This document shows, one piece after another, positions 1-8,957 of a stretch of 64,000 nt of DNA. A program made the position numbers and the translations under genes. The stretch's first letter is position 1, and every line of letters begins with the position of its first letter. The notes under the pieces are model-generated. The model did no database searches. It was not told the origin of the DNA and worked only from the letters and a program-made list of their open reading frames with translations. This stretch comes from JAFAGX01 sp963759875 (GTDB taxonomy: Bacteria; Acidobacteriota; Terriglobia; Terriglobales; Acidobacteriaceae), in assembly GCA_963759875.1 (NCBI GenBank), contig CAVXBB010000005.1:620001-684000 (forward strand), read 5' to 3'.

Positions 1-707
1 CGCGCAAAGCCCTTCTGCATCCCGGACGCCTCCTCATTGAAGACGCTATACGCCTTGATGATCGTTGACTCGGGGTCTCCCAGCAACGGGTAGTCGATCT
101 TGTGCCGGTCCGCAAAAAACGTGAGGATTTCTTGCGAGTCATAGCTGATTGCCGCCAGTTTGACCCCTTGCTTTTCGAATCGTGGAATTGCACTTTGCAG
201 CTGGACCAGCTGCCCTTTGCAGAAGGGTCACCAGTCTGCCGAGCGGAAAAAGAGCAGGACGGTGCCGTTCGCGCCCTTTAACGTATCAAGAGTCTGTGTC
301 CGGCCGAACTGGTCGCGAATGGAAAAAGCGGGAGCCTTTTGCCCGACGGCGAGTCCGATAGACATCAACTCGATGGAAGCCAGCTGTATGGTATCGCCAT
401 CGAGTGTTCCCCGGATGGTCACAGTATCGCCCAAGTGTGCGGCGACCTTTTCCTGCGGGTCAAGGCCGTACATGACCCGGCTCGTGTCGTCATAGAGCGC
501 CAGCTTCGCACCGGGCACGTTCCTGGTGCACTCAGGAGACTCATTAAAGGCTTCGTCGGCGTTGCAGGCGCTGGATACAAGGACGCCGGACCACGCACCG
601 CGTTTAGTCACGGTGTTCTGCTGAGCCAATGCGAGGGACGCTCCCCAGAATAGCAACAGATGCAAGAAAAGGCGTTTCGCCGGAGCATCAGTTCTGATGG
701 ACAGCAT
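1..707 (-). CDS. Secreted AhpC/TSA-family peroxiredoxin, probable selenoprotein (3' end outside window)
   Basis: Predicted extracytoplasmic peroxide or disulfide reductase. Residues 1-28 form a signal peptide ending in SLALA. Next comes an N-terminal module of about 80 residues (WSGVLVSSACN, PEC, then GDTVTIRGTLDGDTI), and a redoxin domain starts near residue 115 (VGQKAPAFSIRDQFG). At 230-228 the active-site motif SADW-x-PFC carries an in-frame UGA at residue 160, where the family has its first Cys. The frame stays open to the window edge and keeps redoxin-like sequence (KGQLVQLQ, AAISYDS, DYPLLGD). A SECIS-like hairpin follows directly. I infer a UxxC selenoprotein. The alternative is a Cys-to-stop point mutation or read error, but neither would create the hairpin. 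The N-terminal module resembles the protein at 32630-33094. Confidence 0.8.
197..213 (-). promoter_or_regulatory. SECIS-like hairpin downstream of in-frame UGA
   Basis: A perfect 7-bp inverted repeat (GCAGCTG / CAGCTGC) around GTC lies 15-31 nt after the UGA at 230-228. Opening the top pair gives the apical loop GGUCC, with the G-U pair of bases 22-23 nt from the UGA. Bacterial SelB-binding SECIS elements have a stem in this distance range and a GU in the apical loop; E. coli fdhF also has GGUC there. This is read by eye; no folding was run. Confidence 0.7.
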
Positions 708-1016
708 CTATTCGGACCCTTCGCTTCAGTTTTGAATCCACCTACTCTACGCCCGGCAGTCCTGCAGCACAAGATTTCCACTGAATCTGTCCGGCCATTA
801 CAGGGGACGCGTGGTCGACTCCTCTTGTACTCTTGCCTTGGCCTGATGCCCCGGTTGTCGGCAAACCTTCCCTAATCGGTAAGGTAAGGTTTGCCCGTTA
901 CTCTGGGCATGGTTGGCAGAGTGACGAGCATATCCTAAACCGCCGCATTTTCCTTTTTGATTTGGTTACGGGCTAGGAGGGCATCCACCCGAGAGCCTTG
1001 TGTCTGCGTCGAGTTG
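708..1016. other. Gene-free stretch with an inverted repeat
   Basis: No convincing coding sequence. The only structure seen is an inverted repeat at 860-895 (GGCAAACCTT, 16-nt spacer, AAGGTTTGCC). It could act as a transcript end for the kinase gene, which is read towards it, but there is no T-tract. The promoter of the peroxiredoxin gene should also lie here; I see no clear boxes. Confidence 0.5.
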
Positions 1017-3702
1017 TCATTTCTTCAACTCCGCCTGCCAGTTGAGCACGACCGTGATCGGACTGGGCGGCGCATCGAGGCTCTGCGTATTGACTAGGAA
1101 GCGCTGGCCGTCACGGCTGGGGACGTAGTGCGTTCGCCGCGAAGTTATGCCTTCGGGCACTCGCGTCTGGAAAAGCAGCTTGGGGATATCAAATGCTGGG
1201 CCAGCACCAACCGAAACCGCCATCAGTTTCCGCTCTTCGGAAAGATAGTAGATTTCGCGCCCGTCGCCACGCCAGCGGGGTTCGTATCCACCGTCGGTGG
1301 AGACCTGCCATTTCCGGTCCGAGAGCGGAAAGGTCTGGACATAGACCTGAAACCGGCCCGACTCGTTCGAAGTGTAGGCCACGAAGCGCCCGTCGGGAGA
1401 GAAGTTGCCGTGGATCTGGTCGGACGGAGGTGCTAGAAATTTGATCAGTTTCCTGTCGCCATTGAGGGGAATCACCCAAAGGTCCTCACCGGTCGACTGA
1501 TGATGAACGCTGCCAATCACATAACGTCCATCCGGGGACCAGTCGGAACAGACGAGATTGGACGTGTCGATGCCGGCCGCATGCTGGGTTTCATACGTGA
1601 GCACAGCTTCTTCGTTGCCGCCACCCCCGGCGCTTTTCGCATACAACTCGGTCTGCCCGTTTCGATTCGTCCGGAACACAATCCGGGCGCCATCGGGCGA
1701 CCATACCGGTGCAGCACTGAGAGCAGACCCGACGGTAAAGCGAGACGGTCCACCCCTCACCAGGTCGATCAGCCAGATATCGGGGTTCCACGCCTTGGGG
1801 TCGACCAGCGACGCGGCCAGCGTCTGCCCGTTTGGGGAGAGCCGAAAATCGCTATAGTCTCCCTCCACCCCGACCGAATTGAACGAATTGCCGGCACGGT
1901 CAAACCACGTCAGACGTCCCCGGTGCAAAATGGCGGCAGCGTAGGCCAGCATGCCGGTGTCGGAAACGGAAGCACCGATGCTGAAGCCAGTGGAACGACC
2001 CACATGCTCGGCGACTGTAAACGGCTCGCCTTTGATTTCGAGACGCGCGGCGTCACACCTGCCCCAGGAGCGTGTCCCCTTCCACATACAACAAATAGCC
2101 AGGCGAGGCATACAGGGCACTGCTTTCAGTATGGACGAGAAATTTCTGGGTTCCTCCGTCTAGAGAGCCGACATAAATGCCACGATGTTCGGGCTCGCCA
2201 CTCTGGACATGGAAGAGAAAGTGACGGCCGTCGGGGAGGAACTGTGGCCAACGGTGCGCGTTCATGATCGTATCCACCTTCGTTACTGCGGTGACGATTC
2301 CGCCGCCGGAGGAGACCCGAAAAATGGCGCTGCTCAGTTTTGCGAAAATGATGCTGCCGTCTGTTCCCCACGAACCGCCGAAGGGGTCCGCAACGTCCGC
2401 GAGCACCTGCGCGGGTCCGCCAGCGACGGGAATTTTCTTCAGCTTTCCTTCGGCAAAAAAACCAACCCAGCGGCTGTCCGGCGACCAAAAGGGAAGATGG
2501 GCGTGCTCCGTCCCGGGCAGTGGGCGGGCTGTCACTTGATCGACGGAACGCAGCCAGATCACGGGATCGGCTCCGGATGAATTCGCCACAAACACCATGG
2601 CGCGTCCATCCGGGGACAGGGCGAACTGAGGCACAGGAACCGTTATGTTCGGAGGTCCTGAAAAAACTGCTTTCTCGGGAGGATTGACCGAAAAACGGAC
2701 GGGCTCACCGGCTGCCGGGGCGCGATAACGTCCGACCGAGAAAAATGCTACCGCGCACAGGAATGCCAACGCCAGCATCCAGACGGCGCGCTCTCGCCAC
2801 GGGTGATGCTTGGCTGCTGAAGGCGTGACTGCACCATCGCCTTTCGCGATCCACTCCAGGTTTGTCCTCAGGTCGCGTACCGATTGCCAGCGATCATCCG
2901 GATCCTTTTCCAGACAGGTTTTAACGACGCTGTCCAACGCTCGCGGAAACATCGGCCGCAACGCGGAAATGGGTGGAGGATTCCGTTCCAGAATCGCCGC
3001 GATCACGCTGGTCGTGCTCGTCCCCTCGAACGCCCGTTTCCCAGTCGCCATTTCGTACAGCACCGCGCCCAAGGCGAAAATGTCGCTCCGCGCGTCGGCT
3101 TCTTTCCCTTCGATCTGCTCCGGCGACATGTATTGAAAGGTCCCCACCACCATGCCCTCCTGCGTCAGCGGACGGCTGGTCACGGGACTGGTCAGGGTAA
3201 GGCCTGAAGCTGGAGCACCCGGCAGCGAGCCGGCCTTGGCCAGCCCAAAGTCCATCAGCTTCGCCCCGGCCTTCGTCAGCATCACGTTCCCCGGCTTCAG
3301 ATCCCGATGCGTCACCCCGCCGCGATGGGCTTTCTCCAACCCCTCGCAGATCTCAACTCCGTACTTCAACACCTGCTCCAGCGACAGCGGCCCTCTCATT
3401 AAGCGATCGGCCAGCGTCTCTCCTTCCAGAAACTCCATGACGAGGTAGTCGATCCCATCCTGATGCCCAACGTCATAGAGCGTGCAGATGTTCGGATGGT
3501 TCAGCGACGAAATCGCCCGCGCCTCGCGCTCAAAGCGCTGCTTCGCTTCAGGATTGGAGGACAGATGCGCCGGCAGAATCTTGATCGCGACGGTGCGATC
3601 GAGCCGCGTATCCCGTGCGCGATACACCTCGCCCATCCCGCCTGCGCCAAGCGGAGACTGGATTTCATACGGCCCGAGTTTGGTCCCAGATGTGAGCCCC
3701 AT
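1017..3702 (-). CDS. Eukaryotic-type Ser/Thr protein kinase with C-terminal TolB/WD40-like propeller (one frame break)
   Basis: Membrane-bound sensor kinase. Counting from ATG at 3702: glycine loop GAGGMG at 19-24, ATP-binding Lys41, catalytic HRDLKPGN at 132-139, DFG at 151-153, and an SPEQ activation-segment end. A single transmembrane helix (WMLALAFLCAVAFFSV) follows. The extracellular part has repeated SPDG/SPDS blades typical of PD40 propellers. The frame breaks near 2060 (GDTLLGQ then DAARLEIKGEP in the next frame), probably a read error because homology continues directly. An upstream start at 3816 is open but lacks family similarity; the kinase family starts at MGLTSGTKLGPYEI. A TATAAT box lies 12 nt upstream of the chosen ATG. 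This kinase-propeller type is frequent in Acidobacteriota. Confidence 0.9.
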
Positions 3703-3714
3703 GCGTTGCGCGTC

Positions 3715-3720
3715 ATTATA
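3715..3720 (-). promoter_or_regulatory. Possible -10 box of the kinase gene
   Basis: TATAAT on the minus strand ends 12 nt before the kinase ATG at 3702. With usual spacing, transcription would start 5 nt or so before the start codon, giving a nearly leaderless mRNA. No good -35 hexamer is seen, so this is tentative. Confidence 0.3.
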
Positions 3721-3861
3721 GTCCCGGGAGGGACACCATTCATTTTGGAGCCGCGCGGAAGCGCTGCACTCGGGAGTAGATTCGAGCCACCACGCTAACT
3801 CCCGCTTGGTCGGCAAACCGGAAAGTATCCAGAAACGGGCTTAGAGTCGGCCCAAAGGCAG

Positions 3862-4221
3862 TTGTTCGATCAGTTAGTACAGATTTGCGGAGGATTTTGG
3901 GAGGAGCTCGATGAAACGGAGTCTGTACCAGTGCTTCTTGCTGCACTAGACGAAGAGAAAAAGAAGCTCGAATTGCTAAAAAAGAAGATACAGCTGAACT
4001 CGGCAAAGCGTCGAGTCCCGAGTCTTAGCCAGACACTGCTGATTGATCCTAAAAAGCTAGATGTCCTGCAACGCTACACCGCGGCCCACGAAAGGCGACG
4101 ATACCGGGCTCTCGCGCAACTGGAGCGGCTGCAAAGACGAAGAAGCGGCGAAACCATTCCGGCTCCCATAGATATACAAGTAAATGGCGAAACAGAGGAT
4201 TTTGCGAAACGAAGCCAATAA
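3862..4221 (+). CDS. Small charged hypothetical protein, possibly 5'-truncated
   Basis: Unknown function. The 119-residue product has a Lys/Glu-rich, coiled-coil-like middle (EEKKKLELLKKK) and a C-terminal block (DPKKLDVLQRY, RRRYRALAQLERLQRRR) that looks like the end of a family of small Acidobacteriota/Planctomycetota hypothetical proteins. No signal peptide or membrane segment. The start is weak: TTG at 3862 without a clear ribosome binding site, and the frame is open back to 3799. The N-terminus of the family may therefore be missing. It is divergent from the kinase gene. Confidence 0.5.
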   Translation: MFDQLVQICGGFWEELDETESVPVLLAALDEEKKKLELLKKKIQLNSAKRRVPSLSQTLLIDPKKLDVLQRYTAAHERRRYRALAQLERLQRRRSGETIPAPIDIQVNGETEDFAKRSQ

Positions 4222-4328
4222 GTGTTGCGTTCTCAAGTAGAACACTTTCGTCACATCGTCTAGTGAGCGTTCGCGAATTGTCCATAAGAGATACTTGCTT
4301 ACTAGTTTGTGAACGGTTGTAACGATTG

Positions 4329-4348
4329 GCGAGCTGGATCTAGCTCGC
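4329..4348 (-). terminator. Hairpin just after frr
   Basis: A 7-bp inverted repeat (GCGAGCT / AGCTCGC) with a 6-nt loop starts 3 nt beyond the frr stop codon. It has no T-tract, so it is only a candidate transcript end for the rplM-to-frr cluster. Confidence 0.4.
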
Positions 4349-4350
4349 GA

Positions 4351-4943
4351 CTACTTAATTTCCAAGACTTCCTTCTCTTTGCCCTTGCTCATATCTTCCA
4401 TCTTCTTGATTTCATCGTCGGTAAGCTTCTGGATTTCGTCGCATGGCGCGCTTCTCGTCGTCCTCGGTGATTTTCTTATCTTTTAACGCCTTCTTGATAG
4501 CATCGTTGCCATCGCGGCGGATATTGCGCACTGCCGTCCGGTGCTCCTCCAACACTTTGTGCAGATGTTTGACCATGTCCTTGCGCCGCTCTTCGGTAAG
4601 GGGAGGCACGGGAACGCGGATGATCTTGCCATCATTCATGGGATTCAGGCCGAGATCAGCGGTCCGGATCGCTTTTTCGATGGCTGCTAACGACGTGGGA
4701 TCGAAGGGCTGAATGGTGATGAGCTGCGGCTCTGGCGCATGCACCTGGGCAATCTGATTCAGCGGCATGTGCGACCCGTAGTAGTCGACGTTCACGGCAT
4801 CCAGCATATGCACGATTGGCCCGCCCGGTGCGCGTAGCCGCCATAGCTTTGCGGAAATCTTCAACCGCCTTGTCCATGCGGGTCTTGAGTTGAGTGTAAG
4901 TATCTTTCAGGCCAGGAATCGCGGCCATACCAGCTTGAGCCAT
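4351..4943 (-). CDS. frr: Ribosome recycling factor (two frame breaks)
   Basis: Releases ribosomes from mRNA after termination, together with EF-G. The N-terminus (MAQAGMAAIPGLKDTYTQLK, RMDKAVEDFRK, ATRTGRA) continues in a second frame (DAVNVDYYGSHMPLNQIAQV, PFDPTSLAAIEKAI, DGKIIRVPVPPLTEERRKDM). It ends in a third frame with DEIQKLTDDEIKKMEDMSKG and stop TAG at 4351-4353. The breaks lie near 4820-4850 and 4440. Reconstructed length, about 197 residues, is near the family's roughly 185. It is the last gene of the rplM-rpsI-rpsB-tsf-pyrH-frr cluster, directly behind pyrH as in most bacteria. The protein is essential, so the breaks are almost certainly sequence errors. Confidence 0.93.
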
Positions 4944-5118
4944 CGTTCAATCTCCTGATGAATGAGTTGCAAAACTCTGAATTATAAACCTTGCAAAGTG
5001 CTTACTATCTTATTCTCCTCCACTTGAATTCGAGGCTTGCCTCAGCAGTTGCCACGAGCAGCACTAGGAGGAGGATACGGAACACCTTGCAGGACCTACT
5101 CATGTGCTCCGCTTCGGA

Positions 5119-5836
5119 TTACGCGCTCACCAGTGATCCGATCTTCTCGCCAGTAACAACCTTTCGGATATTCCCGCGCTGATTGAGGTTGAAAATGATG
5201 ATGGGCAGGTTGTTGTCTTTGCAGAGCGAGATGGCGGTCGAGTCCATCACCTTAAGGCCTTGTTTCAGCACATCCATGTAGGTGATCTCGGTGAATTTCT
5301 TGGCATCCTTCACCAGCATCGGATCGGCGTCGTAGATGCCATCGACTTTCGTGGCTTTAAGGATGGCGTCTGCTTTGATTTCCATGGCGCGCAGGGACGC
5401 GGCCGTGTCCGTCGAAAAATAAGGATTGCCGGTGCCACCCGGCAAAAATCACAATCCGACCTTTCTCCAGATGTCGAATGGCGCGGCGGCGGATAAAAGG
5501 CTCGGCAACCTGGTTCATCTCAATGGCCGACTGCACGCGCGTGTATACACCTTGCTTCTCCAGCGCATCCTGCAATGCCAGGGCATTGATGACCGTGGCC
5601 AACATTCCCATGTGATCGGCCGAGACGCGGTCCATGTCCTGGGCCTGCTGCGCCACACCACGGAAGAAATTCCCCCCGCCTACGACGATGGCGATCTGCA
5701 TGCCGAGTGAGTGGACGTCCGCCAGTTCGGCCGCGATCTCGTGAATGCGGAAAGGATCCACGCCGAAGCCCTGGTTGGCAGCCAGGGCCTCGCCGGAAAG
5801 TTTCAGCAGAACGCGTTTGAAGACCGGAGTCGCCAT
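5119..5836 (-). CDS. pyrH: UMP kinase (one frame break)
   Basis: Cytosolic amino-acid-kinase-fold enzyme that phosphorylates UMP to UDP. The N-terminal part shows KRVLLKLSGEAL, VVGGGNFFRG and DHMGMLATVINALALQDAL. The C-terminal part in the next frame shows GTGNPYFSTDTAASLRAMEI, DGIYDADP and VMDSTAISLCKDNNLPIIIF. The break is near 5440 (IVIFAG then GTGNP), where one base is gained or two are lost within a G-run. The reconstructed length of about 239 residues is normal. It sits 71 bp after tsf and before frr, the conserved order. Confidence 0.94.
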
Positions 5837-5907
5837 GATAGTCTAGTCCAGCGTTTCGCTGATTCGCTGGCGTCTGTCAAAAGAAGGGCGCTCAAGGCGC
5901 CCTGTGA

Positions 5908-6562
5908 TTATTCAGCTTTTTGTTCCGGCTTGGTGATGGCGATGGTCTCGCCGGCATCGCCGACTTTGAAGCGGGCGAAGCGCCGAACCGCAATGTTCTC
6001 GCCCAGCTTGCCAATCTTGCTGGCAATGAGTTGCGCGATGCTGACGGTCTGGTCCTTGATGAACGGCTGCTCATAAAGGCAGACTTCCTCGTAGAACTTG
6101 CCCATCTTGCCTTCCACGATCTTCTCCACAACCTGCGGCGGTTTGCCGGTGGCTGCCGCCTGTGAGCGATAGATGTCCTTCTCACGCTCATAAGCTTCAG
6201 GCGTGACATCCTCTTTACGCACAAATTTCGGATCGCTCGCCGCAATGTGCATGGCAATGTCATGCACCAACTCCTTGAAGTCATCGGTGCGGGCGACAAA
6301 ATCGCTCTCGCAATTGACTTCCACCAGCACGCCGATTTTGCCTCCGGCGTGGATATAGCTGGCAACCGAGCCTTCGCTGGTCACCCGCGCCGCCTTTTTC
6401 TGCGCGACTGCCGCGCCCTTCTTGCGCAGAATGACGACTGCTTGCTCCACATCGCCCTTGGCTTCCGTCAGGGCCTGCTTGCAGTCCATCATCGGTGCGC
6501 CGGTGCTGCTCCCGGAGATCTTTCACTTGTGTTGCCGAAATATTCACAGTAGATGTGCTCAT
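5908..6562 (-). CDS. tsf: Elongation factor Ts (one frame break)
   Basis: Nucleotide exchange factor for EF-Tu. The start MSTSTVNISATQVKDLRE (ATG at 6562) joins the main frame STGAPMMDCKQALTEAKGD after one extra C near 6510 (GAGCAGC for GAGAGC). Further family motifs are GSVASYIHAGGKIGVLVEVN, CESDFVARTDDFKELVHDIAMHIAA and the C-terminal VRRFARFKVG. About 217 residues, the short form of the family without extra C-terminal repeats. Located between rpsB and pyrH as expected. Confidence 0.94.
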
Positions 6563-6731
6563 AGAATCAGTTTCCAGTTTCAGGTTTCTAGTTCCGTCAT
6601 CTTCCGAAACTAGAAGCACGAAACTCGAAACTGCCTCTACAAACTTTGACCCGCGCCGGACGACCCGCGCGGGTCTGAATTCCTCAGGGCTATGCTGGTC
6701 GTTCGTGGTATTCGTCTCAGAGACCGAACCG
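6563..6731. other. rpsB-tsf spacer with hairpins
   Basis: Non-coding spacer. It holds a perfect 9-bp inverted repeat at 6648-6675 (GACCCGCGC / GCGCGGGTC). It also holds an imperfect mirror at about 6568-6632, where TTTC/CAGTTTC units face GAAAC units, including CTAGTT against AACTAG. These could be a processing, pausing or autoregulatory structure in the polycistronic mRNA. No factor can be named. Confidence 0.45.
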
Positions 6732-7656
6732 CTAAAAACTGTCGGTGGTCTCGACCTGCGTCGTCTGCCTCGGCGCTTGCCTTTGCGGCTGCAGGTTGCT
6801 TGCGAGTACCGGTGCCCAAAACTTCTTCCATACTGATGTCTTCAGTTCCGTTGTCTTCTTCAGCGGTGATGTCGAGAGCGCCTCCAGCTTGCATATCACT
6901 GGCCGCAGCTAGCTCTGCCTCACGCGCGGCTCCAGCAGCCGCGGCCATATCAGCCTGCCTGCTTGTCGCGTCATGAACTGTGCGCCTTCGGCTACGGAAT
7001 CGGCAATCTTCGAGGCAAACAAGCGAATCGCGCGCAGAGCGTCGTCATTGCCGGGAATAACGTAATCCACTTCGCTGGGATCACAATTCGTATCCACCAC
7101 CGCGACCACCGGAATGCCGAGCTTGCGCGCCTCGCGCACCGCGATCTGCTCTTTGTTGGAGTCAATCACGAAGATCGCGTCCGGCAGCCGGCGTCATATT
7201 CTTAATGCCCGCCAGGTTGGCCTGCAGATGCTTGCGCTCGCGCTCCAGTTTGATGACTTCCTTTTTTGGCAGCAACTCGTAACGGCCATCCGTGGCCATC
7301 TCATCGAGTTCTTTGAGCCGCTTTACCGATTTCTGCACCGTCACCCAATTGGTGAGCAGGCCGCCCAACCAGCGCTGGTTCACGTAGAAGCCGCCAGCCC
7401 TCGTCGCCTCTTCGGCGATCGCGTCTTGTGCCTGGCGCTTGGTGCCCACGAAGAGGATAATCTTCCCTTCGGTCGCCAGATCCTGGACGAACTTCGACGC
7501 CTCTTTGAACATCTTCAGCGTCTTTTGCAGATCGATGATGTAAATCCCGTTGCGCTCGCCGAAGATGTATTCCTTCATCTTGGGATTCCAGCGCTTCGTC
7601 TGATGCCCGAAGTGGACGCCCGCTTCGAGCAACTCCTTCATGGTGATATTAGCCAA
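6732..7656 (-). CDS. rpsB: 30S ribosomal protein S2 (two or three frame breaks)
   Basis: Small-subunit protein needed for S1 and mRNA binding. The start is TTG at 7656 with AAGGAGG at 7661-7667, 4 nt away. Family motifs: MKELLEAGVHFGHQTKRWNP, RNGIYIIDLQKT, FVGTKRQAQDAI, YVNQRWLGGLLTNW. After a one-base break near 7185 the frame continues with FVIDSNKEQIAVREARKLGI and VVDTNCDPSEVDYVIPGNDD. A second break near 6945 leads to an Ala/Glu-rich tail (REAELAAAS, ISMEEVLGTGTRKQP). The end is uncertain: a third shift near 6755 would give QVETTDSF and stop at 6732. Without it the frame runs to 6637 through what looks like non-coding spacer. I prefer 6732. Confidence 0.9.
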
Positions 7657-7660
7657 TCAA

Positions 7661-7667
7661 CCTCCTT
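7661..7667 (-). promoter_or_regulatory. Ribosome binding site of rpsB
   Basis: AAGGAGG on the minus strand, 4 nt before TTG at 7654-7656. It decides the TTG start over the downstream ATG. Confidence 0.7.
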
Positions 7668-7766
7668 ATTTGGTTTGCATCCGGTCGCATCACCCTGAAG
7701 CCTGCTCCCGATTGCCATTCCCGTCCCCGCACCGCGAGACACGGGAAGAATTGAACACCTAAAATC

Positions 7767-7838
7767 AGTAGCTAGTAGCCAGTCGCTAGTAGCTGGAAAA
7801 ATCGAAATCGCCAGGTAGCTCCGAATCCAGCTACTAGC
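7767..7838. repeat. AGCTAGTAG repeats and 12-bp inverted repeat in the rpsI-rpsB spacer
   Basis: The spacer holds short repeats of the type AGTAGCTAGTAGCC. It also has a perfect 12-bp inverted repeat, GCTAGTAGCTGG at 7785-7796 and CCAGCTACTAGC at 7827-7838, with a 30-nt loop. Similar TAGCTCCTAGC and AGCAGTTAGCATGCAG strings occur at 8262-8282 and 22823-22840, which suggests a dispersed intergenic repeat. Confidence 0.5.
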
Positions 7839-7854
7839 TCCCAGTTACACGCTC

Positions 7855-8249
7855 CTATCGTTTCGAGTACTGGAAGCGCTTGCGCGCGCCCTTCTGGCCG
7901 TACTTCTTGCGTTCCTTGGCACGCGGGATCGCGGCTAACCATGCCCTCAGCTTTGAGCTTTTTCCGAAGCTCAATATTGAACAGCATCAAAGCGCGCGCA
8001 ATTCCCAGCTTCACCGCATCTGCTTGCCCATTCACGCCCCCGCCGGCAACACTGGCAACGACGTTAAAGGAGTTTGCAGTTTCGGTCGAAACAACGGCTG
8101 CTTGCGCTGCGCGTCTGTGATTCGGTAACGAAATACTGCTCGAAAGGCCGTCCGTTTACCTTGAAATCACCGCTGCCCGGACGCAGATAGACTCGCGCAA
8201 TTGCCGACTTGCGTCTTCCCGTACCGTAATATTGCACTAGCTCTGCCAT
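7855..8249 (-). CDS. rpsI: 30S ribosomal protein S9 (two frame breaks)
   Basis: Small-subunit head protein whose C-terminal tail contacts P-site tRNA. Starts MAELVQYYGTGRRKSAIARV and VYLRPGSGDFKVNGR. It then shifts near 8115 into RAAQAAVVSTETANSFNVVA and GGGVNGQADAVKLGIARAL. Near 7930 it shifts again into RAKERKKYGQKGARKRFQYS and the canonical SKR end (stop at 7855-7857). The second break is a C-run read as CCC instead of CC. About 130 residues, the usual length. Downstream of rplM with a 49-bp gap, as in most bacteria. Confidence 0.94.
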
Positions 8250-8298
8250 TTAGCTTTTAACTTCCTGCTCTTAGCTCCTAGCCTGTACAGGAGCGTGC

Positions 8299-8766
8299 TT
8301 ACCTTTCCGAAATTTTGCGAACTATGTTCTCGCAGTTGTCGCCAACTGCCTCTGGCTTTTGTGCTTCATGCGGATGCTTGTCTCCGCGATACACCTTCAA
8401 CTTGCTGATCATCTGCCGCCCAAGTTTCGATTTGGGAAGCATGCGCAAGACCGCCTGCTCGATGACTAACTCCGGCTTGCGCGCAAACCGCTTACGAAAA
8501 TCCTCTGTGCGCAATCCGCCAGGATAGCCAGTGTAATGCTGATACACCTTCTGCTCGGCCTTCATTCCGGTCGATCTTCACCTTCTCGGCATTGATCACA
8601 ATGACGTGATCCCCGTATCGAGAAACGGTCGTATATCTGCGGATTCTCTTTGCCCATCAAGAATGCGGGCCACTTGCGACGCCAGCCGGCCGAGCGTCTG
8701 CCCGGAGGCATCCACGACGTACCATTTGCGCACAATTTCCCCCGCTTTGGGGAAATAGGTTGACAT
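8299..8766 (-). CDS. rplM: 50S ribosomal protein L13 (four frame breaks)
   Basis: Early-assembly large-subunit protein. Starts MSTYFPKAGEIVRKWYVVDA and GQTLGRLASQVARILDG, then changes frame four times within about 100 bp. The pieces are KENPQIYDR, FLDTG, DHVIVINAEKVKI, and then MKAEQKVYQHYTGYPGG with VLRMLPKSKLGRQMISKLKV and YRGDKHPHEAQKPE. Each shift is one base, mostly in short G or C runs. The reconstructed product of about 155 residues fits L13 well. It is the first gene of the ribosomal-protein cluster. The density of breaks is the highest in the window. Confidence 0.93.
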
Positions 8767-8957
8767 TCCAAATCTCCCAGAAATGAAAAAAGCAAAGAAG
8801 ACCGCTGAGTACCCAGTGAGCGCCGAAGGCGCAGGGCTATCAGGCGGGCAACCGCAGGACCTGCTAAAGATCTTAAAGATAACGTACTGTGCTGGTATTG
8901 TCAACGAAGTCATTGCTTCTCTTGTGCTTAGCAGGGAGAATGCTGCGGGACTCGCGT

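Noticed and set aside
2053..2062. TGA in the kinase gene as a second selenocysteine codon
   Set aside because: Sequence after the TGA in the same frame is not homologous; similarity continues in a shifted frame, so it is a frame break.
1500..2267. 255-residue plus-strand open frame
   Set aside because: Antisense to the kinase propeller; composition and lack of family motifs show it is a shadow of the high-GC minus-strand gene.
4351..8766. Programmed frameshifting or pseudogenisation of ribosomal genes
   Set aside because: Too many shifts, no slippery-site pattern, and the genes are essential; sequence error is simpler.
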